Source: Verrucomicrobium sp. BvORR106 (GTDB lineage Bacteria; Verrucomicrobiota; Verrucomicrobiia; Verrucomicrobiales; Verrucomicrobiaceae). Taken from it: DNA of 64,000 nt. The notes under the pieces are model-generated. The model did not search any database and was not told the DNA's origin. It worked only from the letters and a program-made list of their open reading frames with translations. The stretch spans positions 78,645 through 142,644 of the forward strand of contig NZ_BATR01000094.1 in assembly GCF_000739655.1 (NCBI RefSeq), in the 5' to 3' direction. Positions 27,622 to 35,340 of this stretch are shown in pieces. Within the stretch, counting starts at the first letter, position 1. Every line of letters begins with the position of its first letter. The position numbers and the translations under genes were made by a program.

Positions 27622-27953
27622 CAGGTGGCAATTATTGAGGGGGTAAAGGAGTCTGGGAAAGGTCGTTGATCCGGGCGCGGCGGTTGTGCGTCAAGCACGC
27701 CGCCGGGAAGTTGCGCTGTGACCACTTGCTTGCCACGAGGGCTGTTGGCTCTGCTGATGGAGTGGGGGGATCTCCTGTCGGCAGGAGAAGGCGGTGTCGA
27801 GCCACCGGCACTGCAGGACGCTTCACGACGATGAGCGTGCTGGGTTGCGTAGAACTGTACTGAACCGGCTGGAAGCCGGTGTCACCTGGTTCAGCGGTGG
27901 CAGTTTACCATTTACCCGCTCACCACTTACCTCTTACCATTCACCGGCTTGGC
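27622..27953. repeat. 332-base gap with dispersed repeat, family D copy 1
   Basis: No gene seen between the convergent oxidoreductase and pheA ends. At 27902-27947 TTACC/CACC units repeat (TTACCATTTACCCGCTCACC), and their reverse complement recurs at 45571-45613 downstream of the nap operon. Around 27740-27790 there are short inverted CTGTCGGCAG-like elements. The gap may act as a convergent termination zone, but no T-tract hairpin is visible. Confidence 0.5.
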
Positions 27954-29041
27954 TCACTCCGCCCAGTTGGAGGCGGGGTAGCTGCCGAGGATCTTGATGG
28001 CGTCGCCATCGCTGACCACCTCGTCGAGGGCAGTCTTGAGGTTGTCGTCATTGCAGTGGCCGGTCACTTCGAGGAAGAAGCGCACGTGGCTCTGGGCAGC
28101 GGACTCATCGGAAGGGACGGGCCGGTTTTCGATCTGGCGGACGTTGATGCCTTGTTTGACGAACGCTTCCAGAATCTCCAGCAGGGTGCCCACGCGATCG
28201 CGGGCGGTGACCATGAGGAGGGTGTGATCGTTGCCGGTGGGGGGGCGGGGCGGCGGCCCAGAATGATGAAGCGGGCCTGAGAGGCGCTGTCATCGATGGA
28301 CGTGGCGATGATCTTCAAGCCCTGGAGCTCAGCTCCCAGGGCGGTGCCCAGTGCCGCTGAGTGGGGGTGTTCACAAGCGAAGGCGGCGGCCTGGCTGGTG
28401 GAGGGGGCTTCCCGCAGTTCTGCGTCGGGGAAATTCACCGCGAGCCACTTGCGGCATTGGGAAATCACCTGCGGATGCCCGTAGATGTAGTCCACCGTAT
28501 CGCGTGGACCGTTCGACATGAGAACAGTCTCCGTACGCCAGAGGAACTGAGCGTAGATCTGCAAGGGGGATTCCACCAGATGGTCCAGCGTGTGATACAC
28601 GGCACCTTCCGTGGAGTGTTCGATGGGGAGCACCCCGTAGTCAGCCTCCTGGGTGGCGACGCGCTCAAAGACGTCTTCCGTGCTGGCTTCAGGGAGATAG
28701 AGCACGCTGTTCCCAAAGCGGCTGATGGCGGCTTGGTGGGTCCAGGAGCCGGCGGGCCCAAGAAAGGCAATGCGCAGATCCTGCTCCAGCGCCAGGGCGG
28801 CGGAGATGATTTCCCGGTAGATGGCGCGGATGGACTTCTCTGGAAGGCGGCCTTTGTGCTCCTTGTTGGACTCGACCAGTTTGCGCAGCAGGCGCTCTTC
28901 ACGGTCGGGGGCGTAGATTTCCAGGCCTTCCTTGCGTTTGATCTCGCCCACATGGTGCACGAGATCGGCCCGTTCGTTCAACAGCCTCAGTAGCTGTTGA
29001 TCAACGTGGTCAATGTGTGTGCGTACCTCTTCCAGTGTCAT
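27954..29041 (-). pseudogene. pheA: chorismate mutase/prephenate dehydratase with a frameshift at a G7 tract
   Basis: Bifunctional P-protein for phenylalanine synthesis, about 361 residues when joined. Start is ATG at 29041 (MTLEEVRTHIDHVDQQLLRLL). AroQ chorismate mutase covers about 1-85, prephenate dehydratase about 90-270 (AFLGPAGSWTHQAA, LPIEHSTEGAVYHT), and a regulatory ACT domain (RVGTLLEILEAFVKQGINVRQIENRP) is in another frame. The two frames meet at the poly-G run 28239-28245: six G instead of seven restores one continuous protein. Thus the ACT domain is out of frame as read. A sequencing error, a recent mutation or slippage are all possible; a truncated enzyme would still hold both catalytic domains but lose feedback control. 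Confidence 0.9.
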
Positions 29042-29205
29042 CGTGTGCGAAAAATCCGCCACGATTAAGAGCAAGGCTTTGCAGGGAGGAAAGCAGAAAA
29101 TGCATCAAGCTGAAACAAGTGTGGATCAGCGGGCCTGTTTAGGGTGATGGCGGGGTGGGATGGGTTGCTCCCGTGGGGTTCTTCTCAGCCGTGAGAGGGC
29201 TTTGT

Positions 29206-29247
29206 CAGTGCGTCAGTGGGCAGTGCGTCAGTGGTCAAGGTGTTGGA
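29206..29247. repeat. dispersed intergenic repeat, family C, tandem pair
   Basis: CAGTGCGTCAGTGG occurs twice in tandem (29206 and 29221) and continues as TCAAGGTGTTGGA, matching 4943-4969. Located downstream of scpB and upstream of pheA. The remaining gap 29042-29334 holds no gene. Confidence 0.7.
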
Positions 29248-29334
29248 ACTGACGCCGTGGGGAGGGCATGGCTGGGCCTCTGAGGCATTTATGCCTGACG
29301 ACGGACCCAACTAAACTTCGGCGGATCGGGAGCT

Positions 29335-30027
29335 CTAGAGGCCAAGTTCCATGGCGTTCTCGGCCTTCTTCTCTTTCTCTTTGGCCTCGGCCTGTTCCGG
29401 GGAGGGGCTCTCGACGGTTTCCTCGGGTGTGGGGAGCTTGACGCGACGGAGTTCGGCTGCGTTGGGGAGATCGTCCAGATGGCGGATGCCAAAATGGTCG
29501 AGGAACAGATCGGTGGTAGAGAAAAGGAGGGGGCGACCAGGGAGATCGGCGCGACCGTCCACCTTGAGCAGGTTGCGATCGAGCAACTGCTGCACCATGG
29601 CGTCCACTGAGACGCCGCGGACGGCCTCGATGGCTGACTTGGTGATCGGCTGGCGGTAGGCGATGATGGCCAGAGTTTCCAGTGCAGGAGCGCTGAGGCG
29701 GGCTGGCTTCTTGCCGGGATAGAGGGCGCGGCACCACTCGCCGAACTCGCCACGTGCGCAAAGGCGCCAGCCAGCGGTGCGTTCGATGATGGTGAAGGAC
29801 CGGCCGTCCTGCTCGTAGTGGGCTACCAGCTGTGCCAGAGCCTCGCGCACCTGGTCATCGGTGATGGCCTCCATCGCGACCTTCTGCTCATCCGGCTCGA
29901 CGTTGCTGTCCTGAGCGACTTCCTTGGCCTCGCGCGCAGTTTCCCGGATGGCACGACCCATCTCCACAACAGAGAGGGGCTCTTGTGTGGCGAAAAGCAG
30001 GGCTTCAACAATCCGGGTAAGGTCCAT
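29335..30027 (-). CDS. scpB: segregation and condensation protein ScpB
   Basis: 230 residues from ATG at 30027 (MDLTRIVEALLFATQEPLS); the longer frame to 30075 is not needed. Two winged-helix domains: the first to about 110, the second with the hallmark ALETLAIIAYRQPITKSAIEAVRGV (about 125-150) and LLKVDGRADLPGRPLLFSTTDLFLDHFGI. It binds ScpA and the SMC heads in chromosome condensation. An acidic/Lys-rich tail (EQAEAKEKEKKAENA) is added. An insertion of charged residues at about 35-55 is longer than usual. scpA lies 5.3 kb away, separated by other genes instead of adjoining it. Confidence 0.93.
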   Translation of the reverse strand: MDLTRIVEALLFATQEPLSVVEMGRAIRETAREAKEVAQDSNVEPDEQKVAMEAITDDQVREALAQLVAHYEQDGRSFTIIERTAGWRLCARGEFGEWCRALYPGKKPARLSAPALETLAIIAYRQPITKSAIEAVRGVSVDAMVQQLLDRNLLKVDGRADLPGRPLLFSTTDLFLDHFGIRHLDDLPNAAELRRVKLPTPEETVESPSPEQAEAKEKEKKAENAMELGL

Positions 30028-30118
30028 GCGATGCGCGAGGTGAGGGGAACGGGGAATGTGGGGAGCGAAGGACAAAGTTCAAGCTTTGATTTCGCGGGAG
30101 GAGAGGGCGTTTTTTGGA

Positions 30119-30216
30119 GACAGGATTAACAAGATTTTGGAAGGATTAACAGGATGGGGAATTGGGGGATGGGGGATGGAGATTTTTAGACAGAATTAAC
30201 AGAATTTACGGAATTA
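30119..30216. repeat. GGATTAAC-type intergenic repeat cluster
   Basis: Units of the form ACAGGATTAACAAGAT, AAGGATTAACAGGAT (30119-30157) and ACAGAATTAACAGAATTTACGGAATTA (30188-30216; shown as consecutive units). The pattern is a short tandem degenerate repeat between scpB and the L,D-transpeptidase terminator. I recall similar GGATTAACAGGAT strings between genes in related phyla, but cannot verify this here. Confidence 0.65.
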
Positions 30217-30306
30217 GGGGGAGGGGTGGCTGGGTATTGGGTGAAGGTTCGCGAGGTCGTGTTGTTTCAGGTCGGGTGTCTGGTGTCTCCCGACATCAGG
30301 AGGGGA

Positions 30307-30337
30307 ACAAAAAAGCCCCTTCCGGGTGGAAGGGGCT
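30307..30337 (-). terminator. intrinsic terminator of the L,D-transpeptidase transcript
   Basis: Minus-strand stem AGCCCCTTCC (10 bp, perfect, loop ACCC) runs from 30337 to 30314 and is followed directly by TTTTTTG. It lies 37 bases after the stop codon at 30374. Confidence 0.9.
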
Positions 30338-30373
30338 CGTGGGGAAAGTCAGGCTAGGATTGGTAGCGCTGGC

Positions 30374-31630
30374 TCAGTTCGCTGTCGCCACCAGAGGGGT
30401 GGTGGAGCCGGCGACCGGAGGCGTCCAGGAATCGACGATTTGGACCGTGGTGCCGACAGGGGCGCGGTCGAAGATGAAGTGGGCGCTTTCCAGAGGCATG
30501 CGGATGCAGCCGTGGGAGGCGGGGTAGCCTGGGAGTTCACCTTCGTGCATGCCGATGGGCATTTCGCCCACTCGCATCCAGCCTGGAAGGGGGCACTTGT
30601 AGATGGTGGACATCTTGCCTTTGCGGACCTTCTCGGTGATCTTGAAGGTGCCACGCGGGGTCATGCGGGGGCCACGGCCGGTGGAGATGGGGGTCTCGAA
30701 GGCGATCTGGCCGTCCTTCACCAGGAAAGCGCGCTGGGCGCCGATGTTGACGATGACGCGCAGATCAGAGTGATCGCGGTCCAGCACGTCCCGGTAGTAG
30801 CGGGGCCCGTCCTGCACGAGCTTCTGGGTCTTCACCTCAAGTTTTTCCCCTGAGCGGGTCTCGCGCTGGAAGAAGGAGGTGAACTTGCCGCCGGTGGGAC
30901 GGCCGACGCTGACGCCGTCATCTGCCTTGGCAGAGGCACCGCCGAAGACGAGGGCGAGCATGGCAGCGCTGAGCAGCGCTTCCTTGAGGCCGCGGCCTTC
31001 CACTTCAGCCGCATCAAGCAGGATGTAGTGGTTCTGACCGGCGGCGGCACCGTCGTGCCAGGACTGTCCTGGCAGGGAGGAGCGCATTTCCGCCATGGTG
31101 CGGCTGTCAGCCAGCCAGATGCCCAGGAAGGAAACGCCCACGCCCTGGGTCTCAGGATGCTGGCGAAGGGTAAGGAGCGGTACGGCCTCACCTGCAAAGC
31201 CGAGGGCGGCGATGCCAGCCATTTCGCGAACGGCTTCCGTGAAGACGCGGGCCAGTTCTTCTGGCGTGCCGAGGAAGTGTTCGTCCAAGAGGGCGTCAGA
31301 CACCTCCTGCATGACTCCCGCCCAGTCGAAGTGGCTCATCGCGGGGCGCACGTTGATATGGGGCTCGCCGGAATCTTCGTCGCTGGAGACTTGGATCAAC
31401 TGCAGGCTGCTTTCTTCATGCAGCTCGCCGTTAAATTGGACGTCGCCGTTGTCGAGCAGGAACTCGCCGGCGCGGGGGGCGGCGAAGTGCTGGAAGACCT
31501 TGAACAACTGACCCGCTGCAGGAGCGGTCGTATCGAAGGCGTTGAAGGACAGATCCTCTCCTTCACCCGGCAGCAGCGCGGCCGGAACGAGGATCGAGAG
31601 AGAGGTGGCGGTGGTGGCGACTGCGGACAT
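30374..31630 (-). CDS. L,D-transpeptidase (YkuD domain) with a novel N-terminal domain
   Basis: 418 residues from ATG at 31630; the 27 codons upstream are unlikely coding. The C-terminal YkuD domain (about 280-400) has HEGELPGYPASHGCIRM with catalytic Cys375 in SHGCIRM, and forms or exchanges L,D cross-links or protein anchors in peptidoglycan. The first about 230 residues are unlike known LDT modules: an acidic, soluble segment rich in ELHEESSLQLIQVSSDEDS and DWAGVMQEVSDALLDEHFLG. A hydrophobic segment ending AMLALVFGGASAKA occurs only at about 225-240. The N-domain would therefore lie inside and the enzyme outside. This topology is unusual for the family. Confidence 0.85.
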   Translation of the reverse strand: MSAVATTATSLSILVPAALLPGEGEDLSFNAFDTTAPAAGQLFKVFQHFAAPRAGEFLLDNGDVQFNGELHEESSLQLIQVSSDEDSGEPHINVRPAMSHFDWAGVMQEVSDALLDEHFLGTPEELARVFTEAVREMAGIAALGFAGEAVPLLTLRQHPETQGVGVSFLGIWLADSRTMAEMRSSLPGQSWHDGAAAGQNHYILLDAAEVEGRGLKEALLSAAMLALVFGGASAKADDGVSVGRPTGGKFTSFFQRETRSGEKLEVKTQKLVQDGPRYYRDVLDRDHSDLRVIVNIGAQRAFLVKDGQIAFETPISTGRGPRMTPRGTFKITEKVRKGKMSTIYKCPLPGWMRVGEMPIGMHEGELPGYPASHGCIRMPLESAHFIFDRAPVGTTVQIVDSWTPPVAGSTTPLVATAN

Positions 31631-31707
31631 GACGGTAGGGGTGAGAATGGCAGAAGTACGAGGGTGAGAGCAGGAACTTTGCCCTACGCACTGTTGTAGA
31701 GTGCATG

Positions 31708-32532
31708 TCAACCAGAAATTGTCTGTGACAGGGCAGTTGGAAGTTGAAGTCGTTTGCGCGGTGGGAGCCCGCTGGCGATCTGGTGAAGCAGCCCCTTGGC
31801 CTGAAGCGGAGAGAGGTGGGGGAAAATGGAAAGCATGCGGGCCAGCAATGCGGCAGCCCGCGGCGCGGCGAAACTGCTGCCCGTGGCATCACGCCGGATC
31901 CCGCCCTTCCACGGCACGTTCACATTCACGCCCAGCGCGGCAAACTCCACGAGGGTGCCGGGTTGATTCCGGAAGAGGCACTCGCGTTCGGGTGTGGCGA
32001 GCATGTTGACGGTGATCACCGAGGTGAAGTCGCCGGGCCACTCTGCACGGCGGAAGTCTTCATTGTTGCAGGCTGCCACCACATGGTGGCCGCTGAGGTA
32101 GGCGCGATCCACCCACGACTTGAACATCAGGACCTGGGCCTTGAGCCGGGCTCCGAAGCTGCAGTTGAGCACATGGTAGCCGCGTTCTATGGCAAGCTGG
32201 GCGCCAAAGCAGATCATCTCACTCTGGGACTGATTGCGGAGGTCCAGCACGCGGAAACTACCGATCTCGGCCTCCGGGGCGATCTCATGCAGGATGCCAG
32301 CAACGGCGGTGCCGTGGCCGAACACGTCCTCTCCCCCTGGAGAGGCGGGCACGGCCTCCAGACGGCCATCTTCCTCTACGATGACAAGGTCATCAGCGCG
32401 GCGGACGTTGGCTAGATCTGGGTGGCTCCATTCCACGCCCGAGTCCAGCACGGCGATACGAATGCCATGGCCGCGACCACGGCTCATGGCGGCGGCGGCT
32501 TGTTCCGGTGTGATCCACGAACCCACGATCAA
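31708..32532 (-). CDS. compact cytoplasmic subtilase (S8 serine protease)
   Basis: 274 residues from TTG at 32532 (GTG at 32526 is an alternative); no signal peptide and no propeptide. The triad is D30 (VLDSGVEWSHPDL), H73 (FGHGTAVAG) and S220 (GSSFAAP), with the oxyanion Asn at about 156 (AACNNED). Almost the entire protein is the catalytic domain. Intracellular subtilases of this size generally process specific protein targets. The GAF-domain gene directly upstream ends 26 bases before it and the L,D-transpeptidase starts 77 bases after it, so the three may be expressed together. The target is unknown. Confidence 0.88.
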   Translation of the reverse strand: MIVGSWITPEQAAAAMSRGRGHGIRIAVLDSGVEWSHPDLANVRRADDLVIVEEDGRLEAVPASPGGEDVFGHGTAVAGILHEIAPEAEIGSFRVLDLRNQSQSEMICFGAQLAIERGYHVLNCSFGARLKAQVLMFKSWVDRAYLSGHHVVAACNNEDFRRAEWPGDFTSVITVNMLATPERECLFRNQPGTLVEFAALGVNVNVPWKGGIRRDATGSSFAAPRAAALLARMLSIFPHLSPLQAKGLLHQIASGLPPRKRLQLPTALSQTISG

Positions 32533-32558
32533 TCAATCAGGCAGGCAGTGTCGTGGGC

Positions 32559-33182
32559 TCAACTCTCATCCACGCCGATCGCGGCGCAGAGAAGCTTGTG
32601 ATCGAGCAGGCGGCCGAGGAGTCGGGTGAGGAGGGTGACTTCCTCCATGGCCTCGGGTTCGAATGCGGGAGGTTCCGGGGCTTCCGGGCTGGCCTTGGTG
32701 CGGTAGCAGGCGATGAGCCCGCGCATCTGGCCGGAGATGAAGAACGGGGCGAGGATGCGGCTGCAGACGATCACGCCCAAGACTTCGTCCAGCTTGCTGG
32801 CACCGGATGGGTTGGAACTGAGGTTGTTTTCGCAGAAGGCCTGCTGAGTGGCGAGCACCATGCCCGCGACACCGCTGTCGATCGGCATGCGGAAGCTGAG
32901 GAGCCGACTGGAGACGGGCCCTTCCTGGTGGGCGCAGAGGAGATTGCGGCCGGAGGTGTCCATGAGCCAGATCACGCCCTCGTGAGCACCGGCATCGCTG
33001 AAGCAATCGTGAATCAGCCGGGTCATCAAGGGATCCAGGAACTCCTGGAGGTTCGCCGCACGGATCAAACCGGCGAACTGGGTGACGCGCTCCTCAATGG
33101 CCGGAACAAGCGGCACCACCCGGGGCTCCGGCAGCCAGCGCATGGTGGTGGTGGTGGAGAAATCGCCGTAGGCGGAGGACAT
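32559..33182 (-). CDS. GAF-domain protein
   Basis: 207 residues, start ATG at 33182. A single GAF fold spans about 45-165: DAGAHEGVIWLMDTSGRNLLCAHQ, FRMPIDSGVAGMVLATQQAFCENNL and FISGQMRGLIACYRTK. GAF domains bind small ligands or sense redox or light; here no output domain is attached. The likely output is the adjoining subtilase gene. Residues after 170 form a helical tail (EAMEEVTLLTRLLGRLLDHKLLC) that may dimerise. It is the first gene of the GAF-subtilase-L,D-transpeptidase run. Confidence 0.82.
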   Translation of the reverse strand: MSSAYGDFSTTTTMRWLPEPRVVPLVPAIEERVTQFAGLIRAANLQEFLDPLMTRLIHDCFSDAGAHEGVIWLMDTSGRNLLCAHQEGPVSSRLLSFRMPIDSGVAGMVLATQQAFCENNLSSNPSGASKLDEVLGVIVCSRILAPFFISGQMRGLIACYRTKASPEAPEPPAFEPEAMEEVTLLTRLLGRLLDHKLLCAAIGVDES

Positions 33183-33321
33183 GAGGGGAGTTTATCGTGG
33201 CGCCTTCCTGCCGTAAAGCGGGCAATTGCATGGCTCAAACATTGGTGGGAGTGACGATAGGGTGAAGATCGTGTTTGCGCCGATTTTCTCCTTGGTAGTA
33301 TAGGTGCAGACTGTCGATCCC

Positions 33322-33897
33322 ATGGCCTCCCGAAAAAAGTCCCACATCATCTGGATGGTGCCGACGGCAATTGCCATCGTCCTTGTCGGAGTGGCTTTGA
33401 GGCTACAATCGCAAAGTAGTCAAGAATACTACAAGCGTATCCGTGACGAGCTGGCGCAGCGCGCCGCGATGAACGAAGAGCATGAGAGATCCCTCTGTCT
33501 CCACCTTCGAGTTGGCGAAATGAATGATGCAGGTCGTTTGCTGTTCTGGCGCTTGAACGACGATTCTCGTGGAGAGCCGTTTTTCCTCGATGAGGAGGAT
33601 GACTACGGAGCCATCCTGATCAATCAAGGTTCCGATAGCAGGCCACTCGCCCGGTATATTTTTGCATCTCAGTCCACGGGCAAGGTGCTGGATACGAGAA
33701 ACTATTCCGAGTTCCGGCAGGCCCTGGCAGCAGTCTCCAAATCTTCCACCATCGGGATCTACGAGACCTGCAGCGTCAGTCGGGCTTACGGGCTGCCGAA
33801 GGAAATCATCGACAATTTCGACAAAGCCTTGAAACGTTCAGGTGCGAAAGTGGATAAGGAGAATCAGCGGGCAGTCTGCTATTGCTGGAAGCCGTAG
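33322..33897 (+). CDS. single-pass membrane protein, function unknown
   Basis: 191 residues from ATG at 33322; an in-frame GTG at 33304 adds six. One membrane segment at about 9-28 (IIWMVPTAIAIVLVGVALRL) is followed by a soluble domain with FRQALAAVSKSSTIGIYETCSVSRAYGLP and a Cys pair (CYCW) at the end. No family recognised. Base composition is less GC-rich than its neighbours. It runs opposite to the GAF operon and toward the stranded scpA fragment, and may belong to the accessory DNA there. Confidence 0.55.
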   Translation: MASRKKSHIIWMVPTAIAIVLVGVALRLQSQSSQEYYKRIRDELAQRAAMNEEHERSLCLHLRVGEMNDAGRLLFWRLNDDSRGEPFFLDEEDDYGAILINQGSDSRPLARYIFASQSTGKVLDTRNYSEFRQALAAVSKSSTIGIYETCSVSRAYGLPKEIIDNFDKALKRSGAKVDKENQRAVCYCWKP

Positions 33898-33977
33898 TTC
33901 AAATGCCCGCCATCGAGCACTGCCAGATCTAGACCAGCGAATGTTGTCCGGGATCTGACAGTTCGAAGCGTCTGCTT

Positions 33978-34045
33978 GCTCTGACAACGCCGACTGGCTC
34001 GTGTAGTCTGTGCCGTCAAAGATGTCCATGGGCACCTGAGTGATG
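33978..34045 (-). pseudogene. stranded 3' end of scpA (copy of 35341-35410)
   Basis: The plus-strand text matches the scpA 3' end over about 60 bases with about 8 mismatches. On the minus strand it encodes FITQVPMDIFDGTDYTSQ followed by SALSE, against FTQVPMDTFDGTDYTSQPALSE in scpA. The scpA stop codon (TAG at 35341) is changed to CAA, so the frame runs on. No upstream scpA sequence accompanies it. The interval to intact scpA holds two accessory genes. Confidence 0.8.
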
Positions 34046-34110
34046 AATGTGGCTCCGGGTGCTTGTCGATGGGGCCTGGAATCACCTGGCGTGTCATGCT
34101 GGGAGTGGAG

Positions 34111-34707
34111 CTAGCTGCGATCTGAAGAGGCTCGATTTTTTGAGAAGATGGATGAAATTATTTTCTTGAACCAGGAGTCAGGCGCGACGCTTTTTCCACC
34201 TATGGGAAACTGGGCGAACAGTTTTGGCCACCGAGTCCGGAACGTTTCCTCGTCATCCTCCTGCCAGATGGTCCCGACGGGATCATCTGGGTCCGGGCAG
34301 AAACAGGATTCAGGCAGGTCACCTGCAAGTTTCTCGTGAACCTGTGAGGCCACGTACGCGAACTCCTCGAAAGTGGCGTCCCGATCTCCCAGGCCGGGGT
34401 AATCCGCCAGAGAGTCCGGGCTGATCAGGGCCTGGTGATACCATTCTCTGCCCCGGCTGATCAGCCAGGACCTGAAGTCTGCGAACCCGTCATCCGAACA
34501 ACCGCCATTGATGAGATAGGCAGCACCCCAGAGGTCCCAAGAGTAGGCTTGGCGATGATAGGTCGCAAAATGCCGGGCAAATGCGGCGATCTCATCAGCG
34601 TGGAGTTTGTGAAGTTCGTTGGCGAGCGTCCCGGCTTGCTCATCCGTATTTCCGGAGCAGGCGTCAAAGCTCTTTTGAATGATCTGCCAGAAGTGTGCTT
34701 CCGTCAT
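34111..34707 (-). CDS. DUF4240-family protein
   Basis: 198 residues beginning MTEAHFWQIIQKSFDAC. Family hallmarks: the FW start, DEIAAFARHFATYHRQAYSWDLWGAAYLINGGCSDDGFADFRSWLISRG and the ALISPDSLADY segment. Proteins of this family are small, cytoplasmic, widely scattered orphans of unknown biochemical role, often near toxin-immunity or accessory genes. The C-terminal tail is short and basic. The next gene downstream in the minus direction is the scpA remnant, and the lipoprotein gene lies 12 bases upstream, indicating a two-gene unit. Confidence 0.85.
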   Translation of the reverse strand: MTEAHFWQIIQKSFDACSGNTDEQAGTLANELHKLHADEIAAFARHFATYHRQAYSWDLWGAAYLINGGCSDDGFADFRSWLISRGREWYHQALISPDSLADYPGLGDRDATFEEFAYVASQVHEKLAGDLPESCFCPDPDDPVGTIWQEDDEETFRTRWPKLFAQFPIGGKSVAPDSWFKKIISSIFSKNRASSDRS

Positions 34708-34719
34708 GTGAGATGGGGG

Positions 34720-35124
34720 CTATTCGTTCGGGGTAGGGTGTGTCACTTTGTACTTCTGCAGTTTGCCGTCGGTGCTTCTGATAGTGAGCAGGTCATCCGT
34801 GAGTGATACGAGATGCAGTTCGCCGCCAAGCTTGTCGTGGATCGGGTCATGGAAAAATAGACGGCCCCGGATGAGGCGCCATCCCATAAGTGGGCTCGTC
34901 ACCTTGCCACCAGAGCCTGCGGTAACGGCAACATAGCCTCCCTTGCTGAAGGACATGTAGGTGTAATGGTGGGGATCCAATGAGACCACGGAGAGACCTT
35001 CGACTTGGTCCTTCCGCCATGGGATCGTATCGTGGAATGCCGTTGCCTCATCGGATGGGGGCGGGAGCATGCGGCACGAAGTTGCGATCAGAATCAGGGT
35101 GAGAATTGCCAGCTGGGGAATCAT
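34720..35124 (-). CDS. small lipoprotein, function unknown
   Basis: 134 residues from ATG at 35124 (an in-frame start at 35145 adds seven). The signal MIPQLAILTLILIATS-C17 has a plausible lipobox, though Ser at -1 is less common. The mature part is beta-rich (YTYMSFSKGGYVAVTAG, MGWRLIRGRLFFHD) like a lipocalin-type or META-type small barrel; family not recognised. It ends 12 bases before the DUF4240 gene. The pair sits between intact scpA and its stranded 3' copy. Confidence 0.65.
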   Translation of the reverse strand: MIPQLAILTLILIATSCRMLPPPSDEATAFHDTIPWRKDQVEGLSVVSLDPHHYTYMSFSKGGYVAVTAGSGGKVTSPLMGWRLIRGRLFFHDPIHDKLGGELHLVSLTDDLLTIRSTDGKLQKYKVTHPTPNE

Positions 35125-35248
35125 AACGGGGACTTCGGTCGCCAATCTGGTGTCTCAAGCCCGGAAGGTACAGTGCAATCGGTTTTTGTGGCGGATGGAA
35201 AAAAGTGCGCGTGGATGAAGTGGTGGCAGCGTGCCTCACCTGACGCGA

Positions 35249-35280
35249 AAAAGGCGGCACGCTGGTGCGTGCCGCCTTTT
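35249..35280 (-). terminator. strong intrinsic terminator downstream of scpA
   Basis: A perfect 14-bp stem (AAAAGGCGGCACGC, loop TGGT) with A and T tracts on both sides, so it can work in both directions. It lies 60 bases after the scpA stop (35341) and separates scpA from the lipoprotein/DUF4240 unit. Confidence 0.92.
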
Positions 35281-35340
35281 GGCAGTGGAAATGGTTGGTC
35301 GCCCCGGCTCTGGGGCGGTCGGGGATTGAGAGCCTTCGCG

